Origin: an uncultured Veillonella sp.
GTDB taxonomy: Bacteria > Bacillota > Negativicutes > Veillonellales > Veillonellaceae
DNA length: 22,481 nucleotides
Reading direction: 5' to 3'
NCBI GenBank assembly: GCA_900550175.1
Contig: URQX01000016.1
Span: 1 to 22,481, forward strand
In this document: positions 15,589 through 22,481 of the stretch, piece by piece
Numbering within the stretch: the first letter of the stretch is position 1
How the letters are laid out: each line of letters opens with the position of its first letter
Made by a program: the position numbers and the translations under genes
The notes under the pieces: model-generated
Database searches by the model: none
The model's input: the letters and a program-made list of their open reading frames with translations, nothing else
Told to the model about the DNA's origin: nothing

Positions 15589-16818
15589 GTGGCCTTAATC
15601 GTTAAAAAATTTGGTGGTAGTTCCGTAGCTACACCAGAAAAAATATTTAATATTGTTGATCGCGTCCTTCGTGAGAAGAAAGAAGACGATAAAGTCGTTA
15701 TCGTTGTATCCGCTATGGGTGATACAACAGATGACTTGGTAGCATTGGCTAAAGAGGTAACATCTAAGCCTTATGGTCGTGAAATGGACCGCTTGTTATC
15801 TACAGGTGAGCAAGTAACGATTGCATTAATGGCGATGGCTTTCAACGAACGTGGTCATAAAGCGATGTCCTTAACAGGTGACCAAGCAGGTATTACAAGT
15901 AGTGATACATTCAATAAAGGCCGTATTTTAGGCGTTGATCCAAATCGCGTATTTGAAGCTTTGGATGAAGGCAATATCGTAGTAGTTGCAGGTTTCCAAG
16001 GTATTACTGAATATGGTGATATGGTTACTTTAGGTCGCGGTGGTTCTGATACAACTGCTGTTGCATTGGCAGGCGCTATGAAAGCTGATGTTTGTGAAAT
16101 ATTCACAGATGTTGAAGGCGTTTACTCTACAGACCCTCGTGTTGCAAAAGAGGCTTTCAAATTAGAAGAAGTAACATATGGCGAAATGCTTGAGATGGCA
16201 CGTCTTGGTGCAGGTGTAATGCAACCTCGCGCTGTAGAAATGGGTTTCCGTTATGGTGTACCTATTCACGTACGTTCAACATTTAGTGACAATACAGGTA
16301 CTATTATTCGGGAGGATTATACTGTGGAAGCAAATAAACACGTAATTACTGGCGTAGCTGATGATACTAATACAGCCAAAGTAGCCCTTGTAGGCGTTGA
16401 AAATAAACCAGGTGTGGCAGCAACTGTGTTCAAAGCATTGGCTGCAAAAAACGTGGATGTTGATATGATTGTTCAATCTATCCGCGCCGTAGGTGAACCT
16501 AAAACTGACCTTATCTTCACTGTAGCTATGGATGATGTTGTACTAGCTCGTGAAGTATTAGCAGAATTACAAAAAACTGTTGATATTGAAGCTGTAAATA
16601 TCGACGAAAGAATGGCAAAAGTATCTATCATTGGTGCAGGTATGTTAGGTCAACCAGGCGTGGCAGCTCAAATGTTTGATATTTTGAGCCAAGAAGGCAT
16701 CAATATTGAAATCATTTCTACTTCTGAAATTAGTATTTCTTGCCTTGTTGCTGAAGATCGCGTTAAAGATGCTGTTCGTGTAATCCACAATGGCTTATTG
16801 TTAGATCAAAGAGGTTAA
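15589..16818 (+). CDS. lysC: Aspartate kinase (lysine-sensitive type), alpha subunit
   Basis: The enzyme phosphorylates aspartate, the first step to lysine/diaminopimelate, threonine and methionine. The 409-residue length matches the alpha2beta2 class (B. subtilis LysC has 408). The kinase domain (about 1-245) carries KFGGSS at 7-12, LSTGEQVTI, TLGRGGSDTTA and the FTDVEGVYSTDPR segment. Two ACT domains follow (about 265-340 and 345-409), with GVENKPGVAATVF and SEISISCLV marking the regulatory fold. The start is GTG with GAGGGA at 15578-15583. An internal start probably yields a separate beta subunit. No lysine riboswitch is seen upstream, so end-product control is probably allosteric. A small unknown gene follows after eight bases. 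Confidence 0.95.
   Translation: MALIVKKFGGSSVATPEKIFNIVDRVLREKKEDDKVVIVVSAMGDTTDDLVALAKEVTSKPYGREMDRLLSTGEQVTIALMAMAFNERGHKAMSLTGDQAGITSSDTFNKGRILGVDPNRVFEALDEGNIVVVAGFQGITEYGDMVTLGRGGSDTTAVALAGAMKADVCEIFTDVEGVYSTDPRVAKEAFKLEEVTYGEMLEMARLGAGVMQPRAVEMGFRYGVPIHVRSTFSDNTGTIIREDYTVEANKHVITGVADDTNTAKVALVGVENKPGVAATVFKALAAKNVDVDMIVQSIRAVGEPKTDLIFTVAMDDVVLAREVLAELQKTVDIEAVNIDERMAKVSIIGAGMLGQPGVAAQMFDILSQEGINIEIISTSEISISCLVAEDRVKDAVRVIHNGLLLDQRG
16324..16818 (+). CDS. Aspartokinase beta subunit from an in-frame internal start
   Basis: The codon for residue 246 of the aspartokinase is GTG at 16324. It is preceded by GGGAGG at 16310-16315 with an eight-base gap, a ribosome site at least as strong as the one before the full-length gene. 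Translation from here would give a 164-residue protein made of the two ACT domains only. In B. subtilis aspartokinase II (LysC), the beta subunit is known to arise from an internal start at the same codon number, giving about 163 residues. The matching position and strong SD make a real second product likely; it has not been shown here. Confidence 0.7.
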   Translation: MEANKHVITGVADDTNTAKVALVGVENKPGVAATVFKALAAKNVDVDMIVQSIRAVGEPKTDLIFTVAMDDVVLAREVLAELQKTVDIEAVNIDERMAKVSIIGAGMLGQPGVAAQMFDILSQEGINIEIISTSEISISCLVAEDRVKDAVRVIHNGLLLDQRG

Positions 16819-16825
16819 TCTATTT

Positions 16826-17143
16826 ATGGATAGTCTACGTAGTTTTATGGATGAAATGCTCAATGACCAAGGTCGTAAGGAAGGTTTCATTAGCGATCTA
16901 CTAGGAAATCTAAAAAATCAGCCTATTCCAACATTGGAGCAAGCTCAAACTGGTTATACTACAGTAAGTAATTTACATGGCATTTTCTACGATTATGATA
17001 AGGCCGAAGTTACTATTTCTTATAAGGTGGTACCTGATATGTACCCACCCTATACGATGAGCTTTGTACAATTTCAAGCAGTGTTAGAAGGCTTATTAAC
17101 CTTGCGCCGCAATCAAAAGTGGCAAATGCAACATACTAAATAA
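16826..17143 (+). CDS. Small conserved-looking protein of unknown function downstream of aspartokinase
   Basis: I do not recognise this 105-residue protein. It has no signal peptide or membrane segment and looks soluble, with an acidic helical start (LRSFMDEMLND) and a likely beta-rich middle (AEVTISYKVVPD, YPPYTMSF). The end is basic (LRRNQKWQMQHTK). It starts eight bases after the lysC stop, with GAGG at 16811-16814, and is followed directly by a strong terminator. It is therefore the last gene of a lysC operon, and a link to aspartate-family metabolism is possible but not shown. Coding status is supported by operon position, base composition like its neighbours and absence of a competing frame. 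Confidence 0.75.
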   Translation: MDSLRSFMDEMLNDQGRKEGFISDLLGNLKNQPIPTLEQAQTGYTTVSNLHGIFYDYDKAEVTISYKVVPDMYPPYTMSFVQFQAVLEGLLTLRRNQKWQMQHTK

Positions 17144-17146
17144 CAT

Positions 17147-17177
17147 AAACCCCATAGGCCTATGCCTATGGGGTTTT
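17147..17177 (+). terminator. Intrinsic terminator of the lysC operon
   Basis: AAACCCCATAGGC and GCCTATGGGGTTT form a perfect 13-bp stem with a four-base loop, followed by a short T run. It begins three bases after the stop codon of the small gene. Confidence 0.92.
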
Positions 17178-17264
17178 GTAATATGTTTAGCATATTTGTT
17201 TATGAAATTATAGAATTACAATCTATGATGGTATAAAAGGTATGTTTTTGCTTTTCTATTCAAA

Positions 17265-17315
17265 TTCGATAATTATTCTTAACATCTATATATAAAGTCA
17301 TCGATATGGTATAAT
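17265..17315 (+). promoter_or_regulatory. Extended -10 promoter and TTCGATA site upstream of the M16C peptidase
   Basis: TGGTATAAT (17307-17315) is an ideal extended -10 element with no clear -35 box, placing the transcript start about 40 bases before the gene. TTCGATA at 17265-17271 lies upstream and recurs in two other promoter regions of the window. A further TATAAA near 17232 could be a weaker second promoter. Confidence 0.5.
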
Positions 17316-17364
17316 TAATTGTTGAGAAAGAAATCATTTTATTTATATAGAAAGAAGGGACAGC

Positions 17365-20274
17365 ATGGAAATAAATAAGGTTTATTCTGGCTTTCGCCTT
17401 GACCGCATTGAGCGCATTGATGAGATCAATGGTACCGCTTATGAAATGAAGCACGAAAAGTCTGGTGCTCGCTTAATTTATATCGATTCACCAGATTCTA
17501 ATAAAGTATTCAATATTGCTTTTAGAACAACACCTCATAATAGCACAGGTGTAGCACATATTATGGAGCACTCTGTTCTATGTGGTTCTCGCAAATTCCC
17601 ATTAAAAGAGCCATTTGTTGAACTTGTAAAAGGTTCTTTAAATACGTTCCTAAATGCTATGACATATCCGGATAAAACGATGTATCCTGTAGCGAGTAAG
17701 AACGATAAAGACTTCCATAATTTGATGGACGTATATCTTGATGCAGTATTCTACCCACGTGTTCGTGAAGATGCAGAAATCGTAATGCAAGAGGGTTGGC
17801 ATTATGAGCTAGAACATGCAGACGATGAACTTACCTACAAAGGTGTTGTGTTCAATGAGATGAAAGGTGTTTACTCATCTCCTGACTCTGTATTAGAACG
17901 CCAAATGATGCGTGAGCTTTTCCCAGATACAACCTATGGTGTTGACTCTGGTGGGGATCCTGATTATATTACAGATTTAACATATGAAGAATTCCAAGGG
18001 TTCTACCGTGTTCACTATCATCCATCCAATAGTTATATCTTCTTGTATGGTGATATGAATATTGAAGAGCAATTAGCATTCTTGAATGATGAGTACTTAA
18101 GTCATTTTGATGCTATTGATGTTCATACTGAGGTAGCTCTACAAGCTCCATTTACAGAAGGTAAAGTAGTGAGCTATCCATATAGTGTAGGGTCTGAGGA
18201 GCCAACAGACAATCGTACATTACACTCCTTTGCGTATGTATTGCCTGATGTAACACCAGAACACAGCTTGGCATTTGAAGTGTTAACACATGCTTTGTTA
18301 ACATCTCCTGCAGCACCTCTTAAACAGGCGTTGGTGAAAGCTGGTATCGGTTCTGACATTAGTGGCTATTATTTAGATAGTATTCGTCAACCTATGTGGA
18401 CAGTACAAGCTACAGGTTCAAACTTAGATAAACAAGCTGACTTGCAATGTATTGTAGAGTCCACATTACAAGAGTTATGTGATAAAGGCTTAGATAAAGA
18501 ATTATTAGAAGCTTCTTTGAATAGCATTGAATTTGCTCTTCGTGAAAGTGATTTTGGTGGCCGTCCTATTGGTTTGGCCTATATTATTCGCATGATGGAT
18601 AATTGGCTATACGATAATGATCCATTGGAATTATTACACTATGAAGAGGCATTAGCAAATATTCGAAAAGGCTTAGCTGGTACATATTTCGAAGATTTAA
18701 TTCGTCATTCTATCTTGAATAATGACCATAAGGTTCTTGTATCTATCTATCCTGAACGAGGCCTTCAAGAGCGTAAAGATGCAGAGGTTAAAGAACATTT
18801 AGCTGCTGTAAAAGCGAATATGACAAAAGAGGAGATTGACGCGATTGTAGAACAAACAAAACGCCTTAAAATTCGTCAAGAAACTCCAGATAGTGATGAA
18901 GCTCTAGCGTCTATTCCATTGCTCGAGTTATCTGATTTAAATCCTAATATGGAAGCTGTAGAACGCCGTGAAAGCAAGATTGGTAATACAAAAGTACACT
19001 TTGTGCCAACTTTCACAAAAGGCATTAACTATGTAGGGTTATACTTTAACTTGAGTTGCCTCACAGAAGATGAGCTGTTCTACGCAGATATATTAAGTGA
19101 TATTCTTGGCCGTGTTGATACATCTGAACGTGGCTACGAAGCACTAGCTAAAGATATTAATATGAATTTAGGGGGATTGAGTTCTGATATTACTGCCATC
19201 AGCAAAGATGGTAAGCGTGATAAATTTACGCCTCTTATGATTGTGCGTGCGAAAGCATTACATTCTAAATTACCTGATTTATGTCGCTTGATTAATGAAG
19301 TAGTTCAAAAAGCAGATTATAGCGATGATCAACGTTTAACTGAGCTTGTTCAAGAAAGCAAAGCTATTTGGGATAATGAGGCATTCCGCCGCGGTAATTC
19401 TATCGTGAGTCAACGTGTTATGGCTCAAGTTTCTGCAGTTGGTAAGTTTAGAGATAATGGCAATTTAGGTTACTATCAAAAAATCAGCGAGCTAGCATCT
19501 AATCCAGCGGCTTTGCCATTATTGCCAGAAAAACTAGCAGAAGTAGCTCGTAAAATTTTCCGTGCTAACAATGTAGATATTATGTTCGTTGGTGAAGCAG
19601 GCGAATTAGAAGCCTTTGAAAATCTAATGAAACCTTTCGTTGAAACTTGGAATGCTACAGAATTAAGCAATGATGTATTACAAATCACTCGTTTATCTGG
19701 CAACGATGGTATCGTTACAGCTGGTAAGGTTCAATATGTAGCGCAAGGTGGTAACTTCATCGATCATGGTTTTAAACATGTTGGTCCAATGAGCGTGTTA
19801 GAAACGATTTTACGTTATGAATACCTTTGGATCCGTATTCGTGTACAAGGTGGTGCTTACGGAGCATTTGCTAATTTCTATGATGATGGCAATATGATTT
19901 TCTGTAGTTATCGTGATCCTAACTTGTTGGAAACTTTAGATGTATATAAAGAGTTGCCTCAATACCTTCGTGACTTCACATTGACTGACCGTGAAATGCG
20001 TAAGTATATTATTGGTACTATGAGTTCTTTAGACTTGCCAATGACACCTGCGTTGCGTGGACCACGTGCAATGGGTATGTACTTCAGCGGTGCTAAATTA
20101 GAGGACAAAGTAGAGTTCCGTAAACAAGTAATCGCATGTAAGCCAGAAGACATTGTTGCATTAGCAGATGTGGTAGAACCTGTATTGAATGATAATCACA
20201 TTTGCACAATGGGTAACGAACAAAAAATTAGAGATGCTGGTAATGTGTTTGATAACATTGTGTCTTTAGGATAA
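17365..20274 (+). CDS. PreP/Cym1-like M16C zinc metallopeptidase
   Basis: This 969-residue protein belongs to the insulinase-like M16C group, which degrades unstructured peptides inside a closed two-half chamber. The inverted zinc motif HIMEH (His65, Glu68, His69) is intact, and Glu165 in VVFNEMKGVYSSPDS is the expected third ligand; that stretch is a near-signature of PreP relatives. The C-terminal half carries RVQGGAYGAFANF, the conserved Arg/Tyr region that completes the active site. The length matches full four-domain PreP proteins and no signal peptide is present, so it is probably cytoplasmic. GAAGGG at 17354-17359 supports the start. It appears monocistronic, with its own promoter and terminator. 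The exact substrates are unknown. Confidence 0.93.
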   Translation: MEINKVYSGFRLDRIERIDEINGTAYEMKHEKSGARLIYIDSPDSNKVFNIAFRTTPHNSTGVAHIMEHSVLCGSRKFPLKEPFVELVKGSLNTFLNAMTYPDKTMYPVASKNDKDFHNLMDVYLDAVFYPRVREDAEIVMQEGWHYELEHADDELTYKGVVFNEMKGVYSSPDSVLERQMMRELFPDTTYGVDSGGDPDYITDLTYEEFQGFYRVHYHPSNSYIFLYGDMNIEEQLAFLNDEYLSHFDAIDVHTEVALQAPFTEGKVVSYPYSVGSEEPTDNRTLHSFAYVLPDVTPEHSLAFEVLTHALLTSPAAPLKQALVKAGIGSDISGYYLDSIRQPMWTVQATGSNLDKQADLQCIVESTLQELCDKGLDKELLEASLNSIEFALRESDFGGRPIGLAYIIRMMDNWLYDNDPLELLHYEEALANIRKGLAGTYFEDLIRHSILNNDHKVLVSIYPERGLQERKDAEVKEHLAAVKANMTKEEIDAIVEQTKRLKIRQETPDSDEALASIPLLELSDLNPNMEAVERRESKIGNTKVHFVPTFTKGINYVGLYFNLSCLTEDELFYADILSDILGRVDTSERGYEALAKDINMNLGGLSSDITAISKDGKRDKFTPLMIVRAKALHSKLPDLCRLINEVVQKADYSDDQRLTELVQESKAIWDNEAFRRGNSIVSQRVMAQVSAVGKFRDNGNLGYYQKISELASNPAALPLLPEKLAEVARKIFRANNVDIMFVGEAGELEAFENLMKPFVETWNATELSNDVLQITRLSGNDGIVTAGKVQYVAQGGNFIDHGFKHVGPMSVLETILRYEYLWIRIRVQGGAYGAFANFYDDGNMIFCSYRDPNLLETLDVYKELPQYLRDFTLTDREMRKYIIGTMSSLDLPMTPALRGPRAMGMYFSGAKLEDKVEFRKQVIACKPEDIVALADVVEPVLNDNHICTMGNEQKIRDAGNVFDNIVSLG

Positions 20275-20328
20275 ATATTTTATATCTATAAATGATATTG
20301 CTTTAGATTCAAATATCTTCGAATGTAT

Positions 20329-20363
20329 AAGTGGCATATTCATAATGAATATGCCACTTGTTT
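20329..20363 (+). terminator. Strong hairpin/terminator between the M16C gene and gluQRS
   Basis: AAGTGGCATATTCA and TGAATATGCCACTT form a perfect 14-bp stem with a TAA loop, followed by GTTTT. It ends only about 20 bases before the gluQRS start codon and about 8 before its ribosome site. It probably ends the M16C transcript but could also act in the gluQRS leader. Confidence 0.75.
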
Positions 20364-20383
20364 TCTGCTATAGGAGAGTTCTA

Positions 20384-21349
20384 ATGAAAGGTAGATTTGC
20401 GCCTAGTCCAACAGGATATATTCATCTCGGTAACGTGTGGATAGCACTTTTATCATATATCTCCACACGCCAACAAAAAGGAACGTATGTTGTACGTATG
20501 GAGGATATAGATCTTCAACGGTCAAAACGAAAACTAGGGGAAGCTTTACTAGATGATTTAGAATGGCTTGGCTTTGAATGGGATGAAGGTCCTCGTGTAG
20601 GAGGCCCTGAAACATCATATTGGCAAAGTGAAAGACAAATATACTATGCGGACATTTTAGAACATCTTGCATTAGAAAAACTTATTTATCCCTGTTTCTG
20701 TAATAGAGCTAGGTTGCAATCCATCGCATCAGCGCCTCATATAGGTGAAGTAGTGCATCGTTATGATGGTAAATGTAGGCATTTACGTGATTTTGAAATA
20801 CAAGAGTTACGTAATAGCAAAGAACCATCCTTACGCCTAGCGGTGAATACTTGTGATTTAAATTTTGATGATCGATGGCAAGGCAAGCAGCATATTCATT
20901 TGGAATGTGAACTAGATGATTATGTATTACGTCGTGGTGATGGCATGTACGCATATAATTTAGCCGTCGTATTAGATGATATAGCTATGGGAATAACTGA
21001 AGTGATTCGCGGTGATGATTTACTAGATACAACAGGGCAGCAATTATATTTATATAATACATTACAACAATGCTATCCCCATAAGCATATAGAAGTTCCT
21101 AAGTATGGTCACGCACCACTTTTAGTAGATTCAGATGGCCATAGACTTTCTAAACGTCAAAAGAGTATTACAATTCGCGAATTACGAGAACAACAATGGT
21201 CAGCTTCTAGAATTTTAGGGGAATTAGCTGTTGCAGGCGGACTTATAGATGGCGGTAGGTATACTCATCCACGGATAAGCTTTTCTAATTTAATAAATCT
21301 AGACCTATCGGTTCCTAGTTTGAGGCAAAAAACAATTATTATTGAATGA
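20384..21349 (+). CDS. gluQRS: Glutamyl-Q tRNA(Asp) synthetase
   Basis: This truncated glutamyl-tRNA synthetase homologue attaches glutamate to the queuosine base of tRNA(Asp) rather than to a tRNA 3' end. The 321-residue protein keeps the catalytic Rossmann core: RFAPSPTGYIHLGN (HIGH-like motif at 14-17) and RLSKR at 254-258 in place of KMSKS. It lacks the anticodon-binding domain, as the family does. The zinc site is visible as Cys104, Cys106, Tyr127 and Cys131. The ATG at 20384 is chosen because AGGAG at 20372-20376 precedes it. An earlier ATG at 20345 would start inside the terminator hairpin. No clear promoter of its own was found downstream of the hairpin. Confidence 0.93.
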   Translation: MKGRFAPSPTGYIHLGNVWIALLSYISTRQQKGTYVVRMEDIDLQRSKRKLGEALLDDLEWLGFEWDEGPRVGGPETSYWQSERQIYYADILEHLALEKLIYPCFCNRARLQSIASAPHIGEVVHRYDGKCRHLRDFEIQELRNSKEPSLRLAVNTCDLNFDDRWQGKQHIHLECELDDYVLRRGDGMYAYNLAVVLDDIAMGITEVIRGDDLLDTTGQQLYLYNTLQQCYPHKHIEVPKYGHAPLLVDSDGHRLSKRQKSITIRELREQQWSASRILGELAVAGGLIDGGRYTHPRISFSNLINLDLSVPSLRQKTIIIE

Positions 21350-21393
21350 TAATAGATACATTGATTTTAGTTCTGAAATATTTGCTAAAAGAG

Positions 21394-21455
21394 TATAATT
21401 CGTAACTATAAAATTCGATACATTATATTGACAATATTCGATATTATTATATAAT
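21394..21455 (+). promoter_or_regulatory. Strong promoter with paired ATTCGATA sites upstream of the CoA-binding/thioredoxin operon
   Basis: TTGACA (21428-21433) and TATAAT (21450-21455) are separated by 16 bases, nearly ideal. ATTCGATA occurs twice, at 21413-21420 and 21436-21443. The first lies just upstream of the -35 box and the second within the spacer, 23 bases apart, as expected of an operator pair. A second -10-like TATAAT at 21394-21399, with TTCTGA 17 bases upstream, may be an additional start. Confidence 0.6.
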
Positions 21456-21476
21456 AGTATATAAGAGGTGGTCAAA

Positions 21477-21851
21477 ATGACAATTCAACAAGCTTTAGAT
21501 CAAAAAGTGTGGGCCGTTATTGGAGCCACTCATAAAACCGAAAAGTTCGGCTATAAGATTTATAAATGTCTTAAAGATCACGGATATGAAGTATATCCAG
21601 TTAATCCTAATATTGCAGAAATAGATGGAGACACATGTTACTCTAGTCTTTCTGCACTTCCTGTTGTACCAGTTGTTGTGGATTTTGTTGTACCAGAAGC
21701 AGCGGGTTTGGCTGCATTAGATGAATGTAAAAAACTAGGCATTTCTACTGTGTGGTTACAACCGGGAGCGGATAAACCATCTGTTGTTGAAAAAGCACAT
21801 GCTTTAAATCTGCATGTCATTCAAGATTGTGTATTAGTTCAATTACCGTAG
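21477..21851 (+). CDS. CoA-binding (YccU-type) domain protein
   Basis: This 124-residue single-domain protein of the CoA_binding_2 family has a Rossmann-like fold related to the CoA-binding part of succinyl-CoA synthetase. Visible family marks are WAVIGAT (12-18) with KFGYKI after it, YPVNPN, VDFVVP and VWLQPGA near 95. No catalytic residues are known, and the role is probably nucleotide or CoA sensing or binding. The ATG at 21477 with AGAGGTGG upstream is preferred over a GTG at 21468, which overlaps that ribosome site. The thioredoxin gene follows after nine bases, so the two are co-transcribed, hinting at a thiol/CoA redox connection; that link is inference. Confidence 0.85.
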   Translation: MTIQQALDQKVWAVIGATHKTEKFGYKIYKCLKDHGYEVYPVNPNIAEIDGDTCYSSLSALPVVPVVVDFVVPEAAGLAALDECKKLGISTVWLQPGADKPSVVEKAHALNLHVIQDCVLVQLP

Positions 21852-21860
21852 GAGGGTACA

Positions 21861-22181
21861 ATGAGCGAATTAAAAGAATTAAAAACTGCTGAATATCAAG
21901 ATTTAGTAAATCAAGGTGGCGTTACTGTTATTGATTTCTGGGCTCCGTGGTGCGGTTATTGCGTACGTATGATGCCAATCATCGAAGAAATCGCAGGTGA
22001 GCTTGAAGGTAAAGCTAACTTTGTAAAAGTAAACACTGATGAAGAACCAGAATTAGCGCGTAACTTACAAATTGAAGTATTGCCAACATTTGTTATCTTA
22101 AAAGATGGCGAAGTAGTAGACCGTAAAATTGGCTTCTTGCCAAAAGGCGATCTTCAAGGCGCTATTGAATCTAAATTCTAA
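21861..22181 (+). CDS. trx: Thioredoxin with CGYC active site
   Basis: This is a small cytoplasmic thiol-disulfide oxidoreductase of 106 residues, the usual thioredoxin length. The active site lies in FWAPWCGYCVRMMP, with Cys31 and Cys34. The cis-proline is Pro75 in VLPTFVI, and DGEVVDRKIGFLP is the typical last strand region. The residue between the cysteines is tyrosine where most thioredoxins have proline (CGPC), which would be expected to shift the redox potential. AGGAGG at 21852-21857 precedes the ATG and overlaps the end of the upstream gene. No reductase gene is adjacent. It is the last gene of a two-gene operon, followed by a very strong terminator. Confidence 0.93.
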   Translation: MSELKELKTAEYQDLVNQGGVTVIDFWAPWCGYCVRMMPIIEEIAGELEGKANFVKVNTDEEPELARNLQIEVLPTFVILKDGEVVDRKIGFLPKGDLQGAIESKF

Positions 22182-22211
22182 TAATCGGAATAAAACTATA
22201 TAAATAGAGGC

Positions 22212-22258
22212 AAAAAAACCTCATCAATGTATAAAGCATACATTGATGAGGTTTTTTT
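22212..22258. terminator. Strong, possibly bidirectional terminator after thioredoxin
   Basis: A perfect 21-bp stem (22212-22232 with 22238-22258) surrounds an AAAGC loop. It carries seven A on the left arm and seven T on the right, so it can work on either strand. It begins about 30 bases after the thioredoxin stop codon. Confidence 0.95.
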
Positions 22259-22481
22259 CATAATTTTTATAGAGGTAAATAAAAAGTATCGTATAAATAT
22301 AAAATTAAATTAAAATATAAATTTTCATTTTACATAATTCAATATTATTAATAACACAGTGTTTATGCGGATAATTACTTATTTTTGAATGAGTAAAAAA
22401 TGAAGCATAAGTTTAACTTATTAATTTTTTTATGGAAATTTAAAATAATATATGGTAGTATTATGTTAAATATTGTGAATG
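22259..22481. other. AT-rich stretch with no recognised gene
   Basis: The last 223 bases contain no supported reading frame. An imperfect inverted repeat is visible: TTTATGC near 22362 and GCATAAG near 22405, with ACTTAT/ATGAGT inside it. This may be a weak hairpin or chance in AT-rich DNA. The region is probably the upstream region of a gene lying beyond the window. Confidence 0.4.

Noticed and set aside
20345..20383. Upstream ATG extension of gluQRS
   Set aside because: It begins inside the terminator hairpin without a ribosome site, and the extra residues are not part of the family's N-terminus. The ATG at 20384 has AGGAG at the right distance.
22362..22411. Imperfect inverted repeat with GTTTATGC and GCATAAG arms near the window end
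   Set aside because: The arms are short, separated by about 35 bases and set in very AT-rich DNA. There is not enough to call an RNA gene, terminator or attachment site.

Overview
The window looks like chromosomal DNA of a low-GC, anaerobic diderm Firmicute of the class Negativicutes, most likely Veillonella or a close relative; this is inference from gene content, since no rRNA marker is present. The supporting signs are strong AGGAGG-type ribosome binding sites and Firmicute-like housekeeping proteins, combined with a two-partner secretion system that needs an outer membrane, plus anaerobic (early-cobalt) cobalamin genes and a superoxide reductase. Every gene I can support lies on the + strand. 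No rRNA, tRNA, CRISPR array or insertion sequence was seen.

Region 1 (1-10040) is an accessory, AT-rich two-partner secretion locus. It holds an outer-membrane TpsB transporter, a 2362-residue TpsA filamentous haemagglutinin/CdiA-like exoprotein, and a membrane protein with a DUF805-like C-terminal half whose start lies inside the end of the tpsA gene. The last 474 residues of TpsA follow a conserved pre-toxin segment and match no family I recognise. The layout (transporter, exoprotein with variable tip, small downstream gene) is that of a contact-dependent inhibition locus. The tip is therefore a candidate new toxin and the membrane protein its candidate immunity partner.

Region 2 (10041-14829) is a cobalamin (vitamin B12) cluster. 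It contains two CbiK-type cobaltochelatase genes, then cbiL, cbiA and cobO. The first CbiK copy lacks two of the three metal/catalytic residues of the family and has a Fur-box-like palindrome upstream. The second copy keeps all three. A strong terminator separates the two copies. The cluster covers cobalt insertion, C20 methylation, a,c-diamide formation and adenosylation; the remaining steps must be encoded elsewhere.

Region 3 (14830-22481) holds conserved single genes and short operons: a class II superoxide reductase; aspartokinase with an apparent internal start for a regulatory beta subunit, followed by a small unknown gene; a PreP-like M16C metallopeptidase; glutamyl-Q tRNA(Asp) synthetase; and a CoA-binding protein followed by a thioredoxin with a CGYC active site. 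Clear intrinsic terminators separate most of these units, and a TTCGATA/TATCGAA motif recurs in the promoter regions of three of them. The final 220 bases after the thioredoxin terminator hold no gene that I can see.
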